Assembly: GCA_028023455.1 (NCBI GenBank)
Contig: JAQFVV010000548.1
Span: forward strand, 203,632 to 267,631
Direction of reading: 5' to 3'
Source: Epiperipatus broadwayi
Taxonomy: Eukaryota > Onychophora > Udeonychophora > Euonychophora > Peripatidae
Length of the DNA: 64,000 bases
Shown: piece by piece, positions 1 through 12,975 of the stretch
Numbering within the stretch: position 1 is the stretch's first letter
Layout: every line of letters starts with the position of its first letter
Notes under the pieces: generated by a model
The model's database searches: none
Told to the model about the DNA's origin: nothing
The model's input: the letters and a program-made list of their open reading frames with translations, nothing else
Position numbers and translations under genes: made by a program

Positions 1-866
1 TATGGTTTTGAAAACGTTAATTAAAATTTAGAATTAACAAAAAGTTATAAAGCCTCAAAAACTTATCAGCAGATTTGAAATCAAATTATATGATTTGAAA
101 ATTAATTAAAATTCATAATTCTGAGGCAAAGTAAATTCTTAAAAGGTGTTAATGCTGCTAAGGTGAATCTATAAATAGGCCATGTTTTGAACTAAAAAAA
201 AGGTTCCAATTTGAATAGCATTTACCATCAGGATCTAAATTAGTTTCAGAATTGAAATTTCAGGCTAGAAGGGCAGTCTTGGCTGTCACTCTATAGTGAG
301 AGCAACAGGTTTGCTTCTATCTAACACCATCATAACCAGCATCCCACCACAAAAATCTACAGCCTAATCACATAAAGAAGAGGATGGGGCAAGCCACCCA
401 GAAAGGTCACCAAACTCCAGCTATTATCCCTGCATTAATAATTGGTAAATAACCACCAAACAGCAGAGCTCACTGTTAATTTTATGTTAATTTTATATCC
501 CCTCTTTAAACTCTTAAACCTGTTAAATGTATCTTATTTAAAGTATAATAATTATTTGTCTCAATATCTTTGTAATTGACTCCATACAAAGAGAATACCT
601 GAACAATCTTCAGTCATTAAATGCCTGTGCGCATTTTCATGTACTATATAGTTCTGATACCTAGTGTTTAAATTATGATTTATTGAAGAAAATAAAGCTA
701 TAAAGTAACCTAGTCCATTCTCAGTCTCATTATTCAATCCAATTCTAATTATTGATAATATATGTAAAATTTATGCATTAATAAAGTCTCCATTAGTTAA
801 TTATACATTAGATGTGATTAATAATAGCAATTTTAATCATGAGTTTTATTGTTTCCCCTGACCTAT

Positions 867-3381
867 TGTACCGGTAAAAATCCACCACGCTTACTCATAC
901 ACAGTATCCAAGTTCAAACCCAGTCCACGTTTAAGAATAAATTCCAAAACGCCAACGAAATTCAAACCCAAACCCCGGTATGACCAACCGATGATGACTT
1001 TATAACAGCACGGGGTTATCCCTTTACTAGCTCAACTCAGAACACAGACTAAATTACTTACAGTTTTATATAGAGTTCTATTATACTCTGGGTATCGGTA
1101 CCGTCATTAATGCAATGTATATATTTAAGTTGCCAATACAGACAGTAGGTGACTAAATAGACTTAGAGAGTAATGAAGTGGAAGACACAAAATTAGAGTA
1201 AATAAACTGTTTAATAACAAATAGAAAGCATAAAAATATAGTATTCAAAAGTACGGTAAGATTTCCATAAAGATTCTATTATAATTAGCTGCTAGTCTTT
1301 AGTAATCATTTTACCTGGTAAACAAACTCATACCAATATTTGTGTAGTGAAATGATTGACGGGTGGCTAAGGGAATCAGAGCATTTGAGCATTGAAAATA
1401 TTTATCTACGATTTTTATTAAGTTATTTTATTCGAATAGATTCGAACCGTTGCGTGTACGAATAATTGGAGGGTGGTTTCGTATAACTATGATATCTAAG
1501 ATTGATGTACTAGTGGTTGCCTAGATTGAAGAGCCCTACAGTAATCACTTGCGGTGCATCAAAGGAATACCGGGCGGCTTGTACTTTGACAAGGCTTAAT
1601 GCCCCCAAGTAGCTCCGGGACACTACAACCAGCCGGGATCATTTCGAAACCCGGTGATCCAAGAGATAACCTGGGAAAGAATTGCTTTCTTCCCCATATG
1701 GTAGTATGGCGAGACGCTAACTTCGGCGAAAGGAAGGCATTGCCACAGTCATCGAGGACGAGTGCTTGAAGTGGATTTGAAAAGGAATTATACCAAACCT
1801 GAGTAATCAATTCGTCTATTTCTACGCAACAGGCTGAGATAACTATTCCAATAAAACATGGCGGAATCAAACTGTCCGCGAAAGCAATAATTAATAAAGT
1901 TTACTCTGAAACTCCTAACTCCCCCCCAGATCGTTCAGGCGGTAGCGATTATAACAAATTATACACTGAGAATTATCTCTCATTTCATGTAGGAAACTAA
2001 GATAATAAATTTAAAACCCTTTACATATTTAAGATTGAAGTATCGGTTACAATAGTATGACAAAACAAAAAAAAAACAAAAAAAAATATAATAAAGTGAT
2101 TTAATATCTGCCAACTCAATATATGAAATAATCTTTAATTTAACAACGAACTTCCTTTTAAAATAACTATAATCAATATTATAAACTTTAAACAGAGTTG
2201 GGAAATATTTCTATTGGCATCGTTTGTTTATAGCATAAGCAATAAAAGAAAAAATTTAGAAATGTCTTCATTTGAATTACTATTAGTAGATACAATATTT
2301 ATAAACTATTTTCTAAAGACTAGAGCAGAGGAAAAGAAGAAAAGAAAATTTACTGACAGGTTTGAAACAGTAGCATTATAAACGAAACAACAAAAAAAAC
2401 TTACATGTGATTCATTTGATTGACAGATTAACTTATAACATTAAGCTCGGGAGAAAGTTAAAAGTTCATGTAACACAGTTACCCTTCCTTCTTCATCCGG
2501 CTTGGCTTCTCACGATGGTATTTCTGACGAACGTAGGCGCGCATTTGAAATCTACTTGAAAGGCATAGTCAATTTGGAGATTGGAAGCTGGAAATTGTGA
2601 AGCACATAAAACATGATCAGTCAGCGGCACAAAGATTCAAATTGGCAGGACAGAGATCAGCTCCTGGCACTTAGCCCATCGACATTACGGTTTACTGGTG
2701 AACTTCTTAACAAAAGTTGGAAAGATTTCTCTAGCAACTGCTTTGCTGTTTTTTTGATACGATCTACTCCCAGCCACGTCAAAAGTTAGAATGTTCGTTT
2801 TTTTCTACAATGGCCACGGTTGACCTTTCTGTCGGGTTTTGTTTTAGGCTCCGCCTACTTTTCTCTAGCCTTCAGCAATCCAGCTTGACCATACAATATC
2901 AATTATCCATTTCCATTGTTCCGTTTTCAGCTATCTTTAACTTTAATACGCAATTTTAAATTGACAAAGTAATTACAAATATAAATTCCTTATCTAATTT
3001 CGAATATAAATCAATTACTCTATACATTTGTACAATACAGATTTTAATTAAAAACACTGATCAAAGGAATGTGACTTTTGATCAGCATTTTTAAACGACT
3101 TTGTATAATTCTAAAAGGCTAAAATTTAAGCAAATATGCCCGCAATGAAACCTTTAAATTAAGTTGATATAAATTCACAAACCACGCACATACGAATATT
3201 ATTCCATGATTTATGACATTTATGCACGGAATCTCTACATATTTATTTACAAAACATAAAATATATATAGTTCAATTTTTGTGACTTGAAATGGAAAAAT
3301 TCCACTGCGGGCGAATAGTAGTTCAAATTACCGTACTTAAACACATGAAACTAAGATCGGTTCTTCGATCTGTCTGTTTCA
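867..3381. mobile_element. Nested TG...CA insert, possible solo LTR
   Basis: The 5' LTR copy of E1 is interrupted exactly here, while copy 2 runs straight through near 9460. The insert begins TGTACCGG and ends TGTTTCA, and is flanked by the 4-bp direct repeat CTAT (863-866 and 3382-3385). TG...CA ends with a 4-bp target duplication are typical of LTR-type insertions. Parts (about 880-1110, 1440-1890, 2460-2900) are visibly richer in G+C and CpG than the surroundings. The minus-strand open stretch 1559-1870 lies inside and resembles no protein I know. I found no terminal inverted repeats and no second LTR inside, so a large solo LTR is the simplest reading. A DNA transposon with diverged ends is the alternative. 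Confidence 0.45.
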
Positions 3382-3601
3382 CTATGTTAGCCATGAATAA
3401 AATGGTATACTACATGTAGTTGCAAGATGGTCATTCATAGGGTTTGAGACTTGGAATACTGGCTTATGAATTGAAGTGTGGTCAGACTTGGGATGTGACA
3501 ATCCTAGTCTGGTCAGCTTTAGTCTCTTTGCTTGGACTCTTGATTCTGTTACATGAATGTACTAACTTGTCTGTTGCATAGTATACATTTTTTACCTAGT
3601 T

Positions 3602-3619
3602 TGGCACCCAATTTGGGGC
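3602..3619 (+). other. Primer binding site, tRNA-Lys type
   Basis: TGGCACCCAATTTGGGGC closely matches the complement of the 3' end of eukaryotic tRNA-Lys(CUU), with two or three mismatches in 18. It lies just 3' of LTR copy 1, where reverse transcription of an LTR element is primed. This fixes E1 in plus orientation. Confidence 0.6.
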
Positions 3620-4335
3620 TTCGTTAACTATTCCACACCATGTAGAGATCATTTGTTATATATATAAAATTTTCTAATGTAAATGCATAGTAAAAGTTTT
3701 AGTAAATTTTTTATTAAATATTTTATGTTAATTTTATGTAAACTTTCCTGCCTACTGGTAACTGGTGCCCAAGGATAATTTGAACAAGCTATAAGTCATT
3801 CTCATATAAATTTGTCATCAGAGGTAGAGAAGGAATATGTTAAGATTAAAAAAAAGTGGGACTCATTCTTTTTTTTTCAAAAATATTTTGTCAATTGGAT
3901 TGGATGAGAATGAAAATGGAAGAATGTAGTGTCAAATCAAAGTTAGATGTTTGAAACTGGCACATATGTGTAAACTCAATCATGAACCACTGAAGTCTGT
4001 TTTGAAAGCAGGTGGAAAAGACCAATGGTGAGTTACATTTATTGATTTATTTGTTTATAGTAAATTTTAGGCATTTCATTAAGTTTTATGTAATCAGATT
4101 TGAAAGAATGGGGGGTCATAGTGAATCATGTAAAAACATAGCAGTATAAATTTATACGCATATTAATAGAGTTAGGCATTAGAGCAGGATGGGAAGTAGA
4201 CAGGCCATTTTCTTTTATGCAGTACAGCAAACAGACATGTAATAAACAAAAAAAGTCACTGTAAATTAATTAGTTTCATTTAAAATCTTTTATTAACTAG
4301 AATAGAATCACAATATGGAAGAGGAAAAATAAATA

Positions 4336-5580
4336 ATGAGTGAAAAGGAAGAAATAAAGAATGAAAGAAAAGAGAAATGTATAGCAATTACATTAAGGTT
4401 CAGAAAGAAAGATTACACAGACAACTGCAGCACAGAAAGAGATACAGAAGGGGAAGGAAGCACCAGCCAGTATGAGGAAGTTCTTATGGGAGGAGCTGCC
4501 ACTATCTCTGAGGACTTAGTACCTATAATAGTATAACAGAAACCAGCATCTGAAGTTAAAAACAAATGATGGGACATGAATTCTAAGCTGGAGAAAATGA
4601 CTGAAATCCTTATAATTAGAGACAATGAACACAATCTAAATGGAACAGAGATTTGAGGCTTTAGGAAAGAAAGTTAGAAAGGGAAGCAGACATTGCAAGG
4701 AAAGGACACTGCAGATGAAACAAGAGATGGAAAAATTAGACAAGAGATTGAAAATCAAGATAAATAATTGAAAAAAAAGCTATGTAGGGGCTTGCAGGAG
4801 CTATTGATAAACTGCCAGCACAAACAAGAGAAAATTCATGGGGAATTTAAAAAGATGTTAGACAGGGGCCAAAAAGAAAACAGCAAGGAAATGATATTGG
4901 TGAAAGAAGAAATTAAGGCCATTGTGGAAAAAGTTGAGCATCAGGAAGTAATCTTAAAGAACAAAGTTGATGAAATTGAAACGGATTTGACAACAAACTC
5001 CAGCAATATGAAGAGGCGCAAAGTGAAATCCAAAATGAGATATATAAATTAAAATGAAAGCTGGCACATAGGAGTCAAAAAGCTGTCCACAAAGGGAATG
5101 TTATCACAGAACATATTCAGGAACTCAATTTAATTGACAAGTTAGGGACCTCCAATTTAGAATGGAAGTCACAGATCAGGTCATTAAAAAAAGAAGAGGA
5201 AGACAAAGGGAAAATGTCAGGTCAGAAAGAGGAGAATGAAATAAAGGTGTTAAAATGGAGAAAATGAAGATGTCAGAAGACTTAGCAGAAGAGGATAACA
5301 AAAACTGTAATTATCATTTTGGAGGGTAGAAAACTGGCAATGTTTGAAGACAAGGAAAGGCCAAGTACTGTAGAGATTGAGGATGAAGAGCCAATAGCCA
5401 TAGAATCTATAATGAGAGAAAGCATTAGAAATTTGAAGCAGGAGCTCTGAATGGACAGAATAGTGTTGGATAAGGAACCTCTGGGCAATAGACAGGATCT
5501 ATAGAAAAAGAATGGTGAATTTGAAAACAAGAAGAGGAGCAAAAAATAAGGCAAAAGGAAAGAAAAGAAAGAGAAAGGAC
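4336..5580 (+). pseudogene. Gag-like coiled-coil remains of E1
   Basis: Broken plus-strand frames very rich in Glu and Lys, such as 4336-4536 and 4768-5052. The second has a heptad-like run with EFKKMLDRGQKENSKEM and later EEIKAIVEKVEHQEVILKN, as expected of a coiled coil. Several stops and frame changes separate the open pieces. Purine-rich composition on this strand continues to about 5580. The position, roughly 700 bases after the primer site, is where an LTR element carries gag. There is no zinc knuckle or pol domain. A similar Glu/Lys/Gln-rich frame occurs in E2 at 57491-57676. The gag label is inference from position and composition, not from a conserved motif. Confidence 0.45.
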
Positions 5581-5599
5581 CCATATACAGATGAGAAGA

Positions 5600-7039
5600 G
5601 GATGAGCCCTAAAAGGGATAGAAAGCCTGCATGAGGCAGTATCAAAGAAAGCCTGGAAAGATTGCCAGTACAAGATCAAAATAGAGAATAACAGATGGGT
5701 TTGAACCCTGTCATTCACTAATGAAGTATCAGCAAAATACAGGAAACATCCACCTTTAAACTTAGAAAGAGGTTATCAAGAATATGTTTGGATATCTGAT
5801 GATGATGATAGGACAACCTATTGGGATATTGTTTTAATCCCGGTATGGAAGAGCCAATTATTAAACAACTCACAGATCATACTTAAAGTCTATAGTAGTT
5901 TGATGAAGCATCTGCCCCTCCCCAGAACATTATATATTATATATTTTATAAAAAAAAAAACTAATATCTCTATCCCATTCTAACTTCAATGGATATCCAT
6001 TAGAATATTAGAGCTTATATACTGTAAATATTGAATAATTCACGATTTAATTATGTATATATTGCAAAATGCCACTAAATTTTATTGTGCATTTTTGTTT
6101 ATGACTGGAAAGCATTTCGTTATTAGTATTTAACTTTGTGTATAAATTTCTTTAGCATGATGTGATGGATCAAGTAAATAAGTTTTTATGTGTGCAGGTA
6201 ATGAGGTCATTTAACTAATTAATAAATGAATGCAAGATTCATGATTGTGTTTATAACTAAACATAAGCAAAGTCTTTTTTTTTAATTGTTTTTTTTTTCA
6301 AGTTTATGGATATGAAATGGTAACCCGGTAACCCCCTAATCCCTTGCTGTTTCATCATCAACCAAATAGATCACTCATCTGTTCTAGGTTCAATCCTCAT
6401 TTAAACAGTAATATGATATTTAAAATTAGGATACAATTTGGTATCATGTCTGTTTAAACAGCATTATATATTTCATATGAAAGAACACTATAATTAGATA
6501 GGATTGACATAATTATAGCATATTATATTATTAGTATCACATAGTATTTTAATAAAATGATTTATTATGTTAAGTAATGACAGGGGTCAAATTATTAATA
6601 AATATGTTATTTTAATTCATATGTGCATATATAATCCAATCTATATTTATAATGTATATAGGGATAGCGTGATTAAAACATGTTAAATCTATTATGTTAA
6701 TTTAAAAAAAACAAAGATATGTAAAATATTTTAAACAAGTTTGATTTAAAATATGTTAAAAGGTTTATTTTATATATGTTGAAAAGTTTTCTTTAAAATT
6801 AAATGTTTTTTTTTTTTTTAGAATTAAAAGTTTTGGTTAATAACAGCTTTTGTTATAACAAGAATGTAATTAACAGCCCTGTACCTGCCTTATTCAAATT
6901 AAAAGTCATTTTAAAAATCTGGCTAATTGAAATTGTGCCTGATAAAAGTTAGACTATTTTGGAACCTTACTAGTTAAAATTGTTTACAACAAAATAGTTT
7001 CACAATAGCCATAAGAAAAGTTATAACTACATTGCCTTA
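5600..7039. other. 3' internal part of E1, nothing recognisable
   Basis: AT-rich, with homopolymer runs (A10 near 5950, T12 near 6810) and many stops in all frames. I see no reverse transcriptase or integrase motif and no clear polypurine tract. The start of the 3' LTR is uncertain and could lie anywhere from about 6880 to 7040. Confidence 0.4.
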
Positions 7040-7589
7040 GTAATTTATCGATAGATTTGAAATCAAAATTGTATGATTTTGGAAAATTTAATTAAAGTGT
7101 AGAAATTAAGGAAAAGTTAAAGCATTCCAGAAAATTAGCAGCAGATTTGAAATCAAATTATATAATTTGTAAAATTAATTAAAATGTATAATCCTGAGAC
7201 AAAGTGAATTCTTAAAAGGTGTTAAGGCTGCTAAGGTGAAGATATAAATGTGCCATGTTTTGAGCTAAAAAAAGAGACTCAATTTTGAATAGTGTTTGCC
7301 ATCAGAATCTAAGTTAGTTAGAACTGAAATGTCAGGATAGAAAGGCAGTCTTGGCTGTCACTCCATAGTGCAAGTGATGGGCTTGCTTCCATCTGACAAC
7401 GTCACAACCAGCATGCTGCTATAAGATCTACAGCCTAACAGCATAAAGAAGAGGATACTGCAAGCCACCCAGAAAGATCACAAAACTACAGCTAAAGTAC
7501 TTGCATTAATAACTGTTATATAACCATCAAACAGCAGAGCTCTGTATTAATTTTATATTAATTTTATATCCCTCTTTAAACTCTTAAAT

Positions 7590-8835
7590 CTTGAATACAA
7601 GTTAGCTAACTAATCACTAAATGTAAATTTTTCTAAATGCTAAAGTTTCTCAATTTTTATTTTATCAAAATCTTTAAATGACCTACTTGCTTTTAAAAAT
7701 TTCATTCATTAAGAAAATGAATTAATATTTTCCTAATTTAAAACTATATCACTGCGGTCATGTGTATAGTTCTTTTTTAAGACTTAGTTTAAAATATTTA
7801 TTGTATTATATACCAATGCTTCAAAACAGCACTACATTTCAATATTTTAAAAAGACAGTAATTAAAGCATCTTCAGCTAATTATTTTATAGCCTTATCTT
7901 TCCACATGCTGTTTTAAAACCTTCTTATGTAAATAGTAATGAACGCCCTGGGATCGTTATTATTTTATTACTTTTATTAGTAATTATTTGATTTTAAATT
8001 TGAAATGTGGCTTGTTTCAGTCAGAAATTAATCTTAACTTATTTTATACGAAGAAACAGACTAGCCTTGAAGAACATTTATAAGTGTATTTGCTACTTAA
8101 TTTATTTATAAAATCCCTCCAAATATACTTTTTCTCTTTTTAAAGTATTAATTACTTGATAAATAACTAATTAGATTGAACTGGAAAAGTGAAGAATATA
8201 TATATAACTGTTCCCATCTATAACATATTTATTATCATGCTACATAAGAGTTGGCTTCTATTGATCAAGCTAATAAGCTATTGTTCTTTGTATATAGAAT
8301 AATAAATTTATAACAATCCTTTGCTTGGCAGATGTGATTTATTTCTTTAGTTAACTATTTTCTCATTTTTCTGCCACATACATATGAGCCTTGGTTAACC
8401 CAGCTCATCTTCCATTCATAGGGTAGAGCAGTCATGAAGTCTGAGTTTAAGGTGAGGTCAGCATGTAAGTCTCTCACCACTTCTGAACTAAATGTTCATT
8501 CCTCATGCAGCATAACGATTTGTCCCCGGGTACTAGTGTTTGGCACAAGAACCCTTGATCTATCAATCCATCTGCAGAGTGATTTTTACTATTGTTATTT
8601 GTCAGTGATCTTGTGCATTGGTACATCCAGAGCAGTAAACTCTACCTTCTTATTATGTTACTTTCAGCAATTGTCTGAGATACCCTTGAAATCCACATTC
8701 AATATATGTTATTGTAGCTGATTCTACACTAAATAAACAGATATATAGACGGATAAGTAATGTCTGCTTAGTCAAATTACTTGTATACAGCCACAAATTA
8801 AGAGGAGTTTGTATATTTTTCTCTATAGACATGAC
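7590..8835. other. Extra segment inside 3' LTR copy of E1
   Basis: LTR copy 1 passes from CTCTTAAA to CCTGTTAAAT near 517 without a break. Copy 2 instead carries more than 1.2 kb of unrelated AT-rich sequence here, so either copy 2 has an insertion or copy 1 a deletion. I see no terminal repeats. The open stretch 8434-8721 shows no recognisable domain and is probably chance. Confidence 0.4.
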
Positions 8836-8839
8836 ATAG

Positions 8840-9290
8840 TGGTGATTTATTTATATATTGCTATAATTTATTTATAAGATGAAAACCAGTTAAATTCATC
8901 TTACTTAAAGCATAATAATTATTTGTCTCAATATCTTTGCAATTCACTCTGTATGAAAAAAATACATGAACACTCTTCAACCACTAAATGTCTACGTGCA
9001 TTAACATGCACCATATAAATTCATTATATATTTGTATTTAAATTTTGACTTATCAAAAGTAATGATGATTTATTTATGTACTGCTATCATTAGTTTATAA
9101 GAGGAAAACCTGTTAAATTTATCTTATTTAAGGCATAATAATTATTTGTCTGAATATCTTTGTAATTGACTCCATACAAAGGGAATAACTGAACACTCTT
9201 CAGCCATTAAATGCCTGAATGCATTTTCATATACTATATAAGTTCTGATATCTTTTGTTTAAATTATGATTTATTGAAGGAAATAAAGCT
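8840..9290 (+). repeat. Tandem duplication of about 226 bp in the 3' LTR
   Basis: Two adjacent diverged copies, each holding TGATTTATTTAT, then CATAATAATTATTTGTCT, then an AAATTNTGANTTAT stretch. The first runs from about 8840 and the second from about 9066. LTR copy 1 has only one version (about 517-690). Confidence 0.6.
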
Positions 9291-9699
9291 ATAGTTAAAG
9301 TAACCTAGTCCATTATCGGTCTCATTATTCTATCCAGTTCTAATTATTGATAATATATATGAAAAACCTATGCATTAATAAAGTCTCCATTAGTTTATTA
9401 TACGTTAGATGTGATTAATAATAGTAATTTTAATCATGAGTCTTATTGCTTCTCCCTGATGTATGTCAGCCATGAATAAAATGATATATTATGAGTAATT
9501 TCAAGGTGATCATTTATAGGGTCTTGAAACTTGGAGTACTGGCTTTCGAGTTGAAGTGTGGTTGGACTTGGGACATCACAATCCTAGTCTGGTCACCTTT
9601 GGTCTCTTTTCTTGATCTCTGGATTCTGTTAAGCAAATGTACAAACTTGAACTTTACAATATGGGGCAGTAACATACATATACTGTATGACTGATGTAT

Positions 9700-10740
9700 T
9701 ATTTGATAATATTGTGTCATAATATATAGTAGATGTTAGCTGACCAATCACACTCATACTTCTAGCAAACATTGCATAAGATGTTAAACAATTACTATAC
9801 AGAACATCAAAAGCATGTGATATATAATGTATATATATAATCTCATAAAATATAAATGATGTTAAATATATATCATTTTATCTGTCCTACTAGGGACATA
9901 TGTGTACGAGTGATCCCAGAAAAAAATATTACTTATCATAGAATATTAAGAAAGTTTTTTTTCTGAAAGCAAGAAGTAATCTCCTTATGTGTTGGTTATT
10001 TCAAATTAACAAATACAAATGTCATCGTATATAAGTACGGTAATCCAATACAAGCAAGACAGGATACAAATTCATTTAACAATCATTATTTTGAGAAATT
10101 CCTACAGTTTTGGCAAGCAAATATCACACATATATCTAAAACTTTCACTCATTGCTAACAAGGGGTGATCATGAAAAATAATATATTTTGAGGAAATTTT
10201 TTTTTAAGTAGGAAATTTATTACAACTTTACTTAGAATATAATCCTTTAATATTAGCTAACTACTGTATTTGCATAATATTTCTAAATTGGAACTACTTA
10301 AAACTAAAATATAATTAATTTTTATTACACATTTCTTTTTGTCGTTGGAAACCTTATTTTTTGCCACCCATACATTTATATATTTAATTAGAAAGAAAAA
10401 AATAAAAGAACATATATACACATTTTTAATCCATATTAAATTGTTGAAAATTCAGTAAAAAATAACAAAGAAAATGATGGTTATATAATAATATTTTTAA
10501 TGATATTGATTGATGCACCTGATTGGAGGAGATTTACATAAACAATACCATAGTAGTTTTACAAATAGGTAACTGATTTTAGAGGGGAATCATTTCTTCC
10601 TACAATAAAAAAACATTAAAATATCGCATGGCAAAATCTGAGCAGAAATTACTTAATACTTTTACATTTTTTTAAAAATGGATGTTTAAAATATTTTGTT
10701 GCATATATATATATTGTTGAAATGAAGATTTTCATAGGTT
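9700..10740. other. AT-rich spacer, nothing recognised
   Basis: Sequence between the E1 3' LTR and PLE P1. Only short AT runs and homopolymers are visible; no coding or structured repeat was seen. Confidence 0.5.
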
Positions 10741-10983
10741 GTATATATAAAAGACATATTTTGCTGGTTCATCCATGTTAAGAGTTTTAAATAGTGATAT
10801 TCCATGTTTTGACTTGGTCACACAAGTCATCCACTGAGTGATAAAAGGTAGAAAGACAGTTGTAGAGGCGCTACAATCACTGATTTGAATAAATGTTAAA
10901 GTTCCACCAACAGCAAAAATGTTAAATTTAAAAATGTTTTTTAAAAAATGTTTCCAAATAAGAGGAAGTTTGCATGTATCATT

Positions 10984-11960
10984 TCACTTATTGATACAAT
11001 CTGGCCTTTTAAGTATATCAATGGCTTCTTTAATTTTGCACTGGTAGAGATTATCACATCTGGATATGATCCTGGTACTAGAGAAATCAATTTTATGACA
11101 TGAATCTATAGTATGGAGTGAGAGTGCTGATGATGATGAGGGTTGTTTAACTGCATTAGCATTCTCATCTCTCCTAACACTGATGGGATGATTACTCATA
11201 CCTATGTAAAAAGCTTTACAATTTTTACATGAGATTTGATAAACACTATGAGATTCAAGAGGGATTGAATCCTTAGGCTTGGTTATTATATTGCTGACCT
11301 TTTGATGAGTAGAAAATGCTGTATCTATATTACATAATTTTAATATGCATCCAATACTGTCTGTAGTTCCTTTTACATATAGAACACAAATCCTAATAGC
11401 TGATTTATCATCTTTTTGTTTCCTATTTTGTCCATTTTGGGCTTGAAATAAGGCTTTTTTTATAAATTTATAATCATAACTATTTGCTAATAAAACACTA
11501 TTAATATGATTTATTTATTCTCTCAGATGTGACTTACCTGAAAGGTTAATTGTTCTATTTAAAAGAGTTTTGGCTACAGAAACTATCTGAGTTGGGTGAT
11601 GATGAGAATGGAAGTGTAAATATCTGTCCGTGTCTGTATTCTTTCTGTAAATCGAAAAAGATAAACTATTTGGTGTTCTGGTGACTAGAACATCAAGAAA
11701 ACGGAGTTTTCCCTCAAACTTTGTCTCCATTGTAAATTTAATATGAGGATGCATATTATTTAAATGAAAGAAAAAAATCATCTAACTTATTTTTTCCATG
11801 TTGTCGTATGACAAAAGTGTCATCTATGTATCTGAGCCAAATGAGAGGTTTTAAAGATGATGATTCTAAAGCACGAGTTTCTATATTTTCCATGAATAAA
11901 TCAGCTATTACTCCTGAGGTAGATGAGCCCATAAAAGTACTAAAAAATTGTCTGTAATGC
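10984..11960 (-). pseudogene. P1 reverse transcriptase-GIY-YIG protein, broken
   Basis: Read on the minus strand this is the 3' part of a PLE polyprotein. Near 11810-11850 it encodes the catalytic motif LRYIDDTFVI, preceded by MGSSTSGVIADLFMEN, the usual region upstream of it. A frameshift in a T run near 11775 then leads into HIKFTMETKFEGKLRFLDVL and YRKNTDTDRYLHFHSHHHPT, the conserved thumb region of PLE reverse transcriptases. Further on lies the GIY-YIG endonuclease start, VYQISCKNCKAFYIGMSNHP, in frame with the last segment EAIDILKRPDCINK, which ends at 10984. The amino-terminal half is absent. The enzyme family uses target-site nicking and priming to insert. Frameshift and truncation make this copy dead. 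Confidence 0.75.
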
Positions 11961-11984
11961 TGTCCATTCCATTATATAAATTTA

Positions 11985-12975
11985 CAATGGAGACATAGTC
12001 TGATGGAAAACTCCATTTTCTTTATGTTCTAGTCACCAGAACACCAAATAGTTTATCTTTTTCGATTTACAGAAAGAATACACACACGGACAGATATTTA
12101 CACTTCCATTCTCATCATCACCCAACTCAGATAGTTTCTGTAGCCAAAATTCCCTTAAATAGAGCAATTAACCTTTCAGATAAGTCACATCTGAGAGAAA
12201 AATTATATTAATAGTGTTTTATTAACAAATAGTTATGAATATAAATTTATAAAAAAAGCCTTATTTCAAGCCCAAAATGGACAAAATAGGAAACAAAAAG
12301 ATGATAAATCAGCTATTAGGATTTATGTTCCATATATAAAGGAACTACAGACAGTACTGGATGTATATTAAAATGCTATAATATAGATACAACATTTTCT
12401 ACTCATCAAAAGATCAGCAATATAATAACCAAGCCTAAGGATTCAATCCCTCTTGAATCTCATTGTGTTTATCAAATCTCATGTAAAAATTGTAAAGCTT
12501 CTTACATAGGTATGAGTAATCATTGCATCAGCATTAGAAGAGATGAGCATGCTACTGCAGTTAAACAACATTCATCATCATCAGCACTCTCACTCCATAC
12601 TATAGATTCAGGTCATAAAATTGATTTTTCTAGTATCAGGATCATATCCAGATGTGATAATCTCTACTAGTGCAAAATTAGAGAAGCCATTGAGATAATT
12701 AAAAGGCCAGATTGTATCAATAAACGAGATGATACATGCAAACTTCCTCCTATTTGGAAAGATTTAAAAAAAAAAAAAAAAACATTTTTATATTTAACAT
12801 TTTTGCTATTGGTGGAAGTTTAACGTTTATTCAAATCAGTGATTGTCGCGCTTCTACAACCGTCTTCCTACCTTTTATCACCCAGTGGATGACTTGTGTG
12901 ACCAAGTCGAAATGTCAGAATACCACTATTTAAATTTTTTAACACGAATGAACCCGCAAAATATGTCTTATATAT
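11985..12975 (+). pseudogene. Inverted partial copy of P1 3' half
   Basis: Mirrors the minus-strand body: thumb region, GIY-YIG segment (about 12470-12560) and 3' untranslated part. An in-frame stop (CTCTACTAGTG near 12665) and an A run at 12767-12781 break it. The copy begins within the thumb region, so it could never have encoded a full protein. The open stretch 12736-12933 is non-coding 3' sequence of the element. Confidence 0.7.

Larger units (their letters stand above)
1..9690 (+). mobile_element. Old LTR retrotransposon E1, 5' end outside window
   Basis: Two diverged direct copies of a long AT-rich sequence enclose an internal region. Copy 1 is 1-866 plus 3382-3560. Copy 2 is about 7040-7590 plus 9100-9650. 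Both contain the same landmarks, such as TTAAAAGGTGTTAA, GGCAGTCTTGGCTGTCACTC and AATAAAGTCTCCATTAGTT. Directly after copy 1 lies a lysine-tRNA-type primer site (3602-3619), and Glu/Lys-rich gag-like frames follow on the same strand. I see no protease, reverse transcriptase, RNase H or integrase motif, so the element is internally deleted or was always non-autonomous. The exact LTR ends are not resolved: the last 40 bases before the primer site do not match copy 2. The LTR call is inference from repeat layout, primer site and gag-like frames taken together. Confidence 0.6.
10743..12975. mobile_element. Penelope-like element P1 in foldback arrangement
   Basis: A minus-strand PLE body (about 10743-11960) is joined to an inverted copy of its own 3' half on the plus strand (about 11985-12975). 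Arms pair from about 10743-11740 with 11985-12975, leaving a short loop holding the reverse transcriptase catalytic motif. The outer ends carry the same sequence (TTTTGCNGGTTCAT on one side and its complement on the other) and reach short AT runs. Arms have diverged by many substitutions, so the element is old. PLEs are known for inverted or tandem partial copies acting as pseudo-LTRs. Confidence 0.75.

Noticed and set aside
1559-1870. 103-codon minus-strand open frame in a GC-richer patch
   Set aside because: No recognisable domain, no splice context, and it lies inside an apparent mobile insert. Composition alone is not enough for a gene call.
1440-1900. Possible rRNA fragment, because of CpG-rich composition
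   Set aside because: No stretch matches conserved 18S, 28S or 5.8S sequence that I know.
5282-5718. Minus-strand Phe/Ser-rich open frames
   Set aside because: Antisense shadow of the purine-rich gag-like remains of E1.
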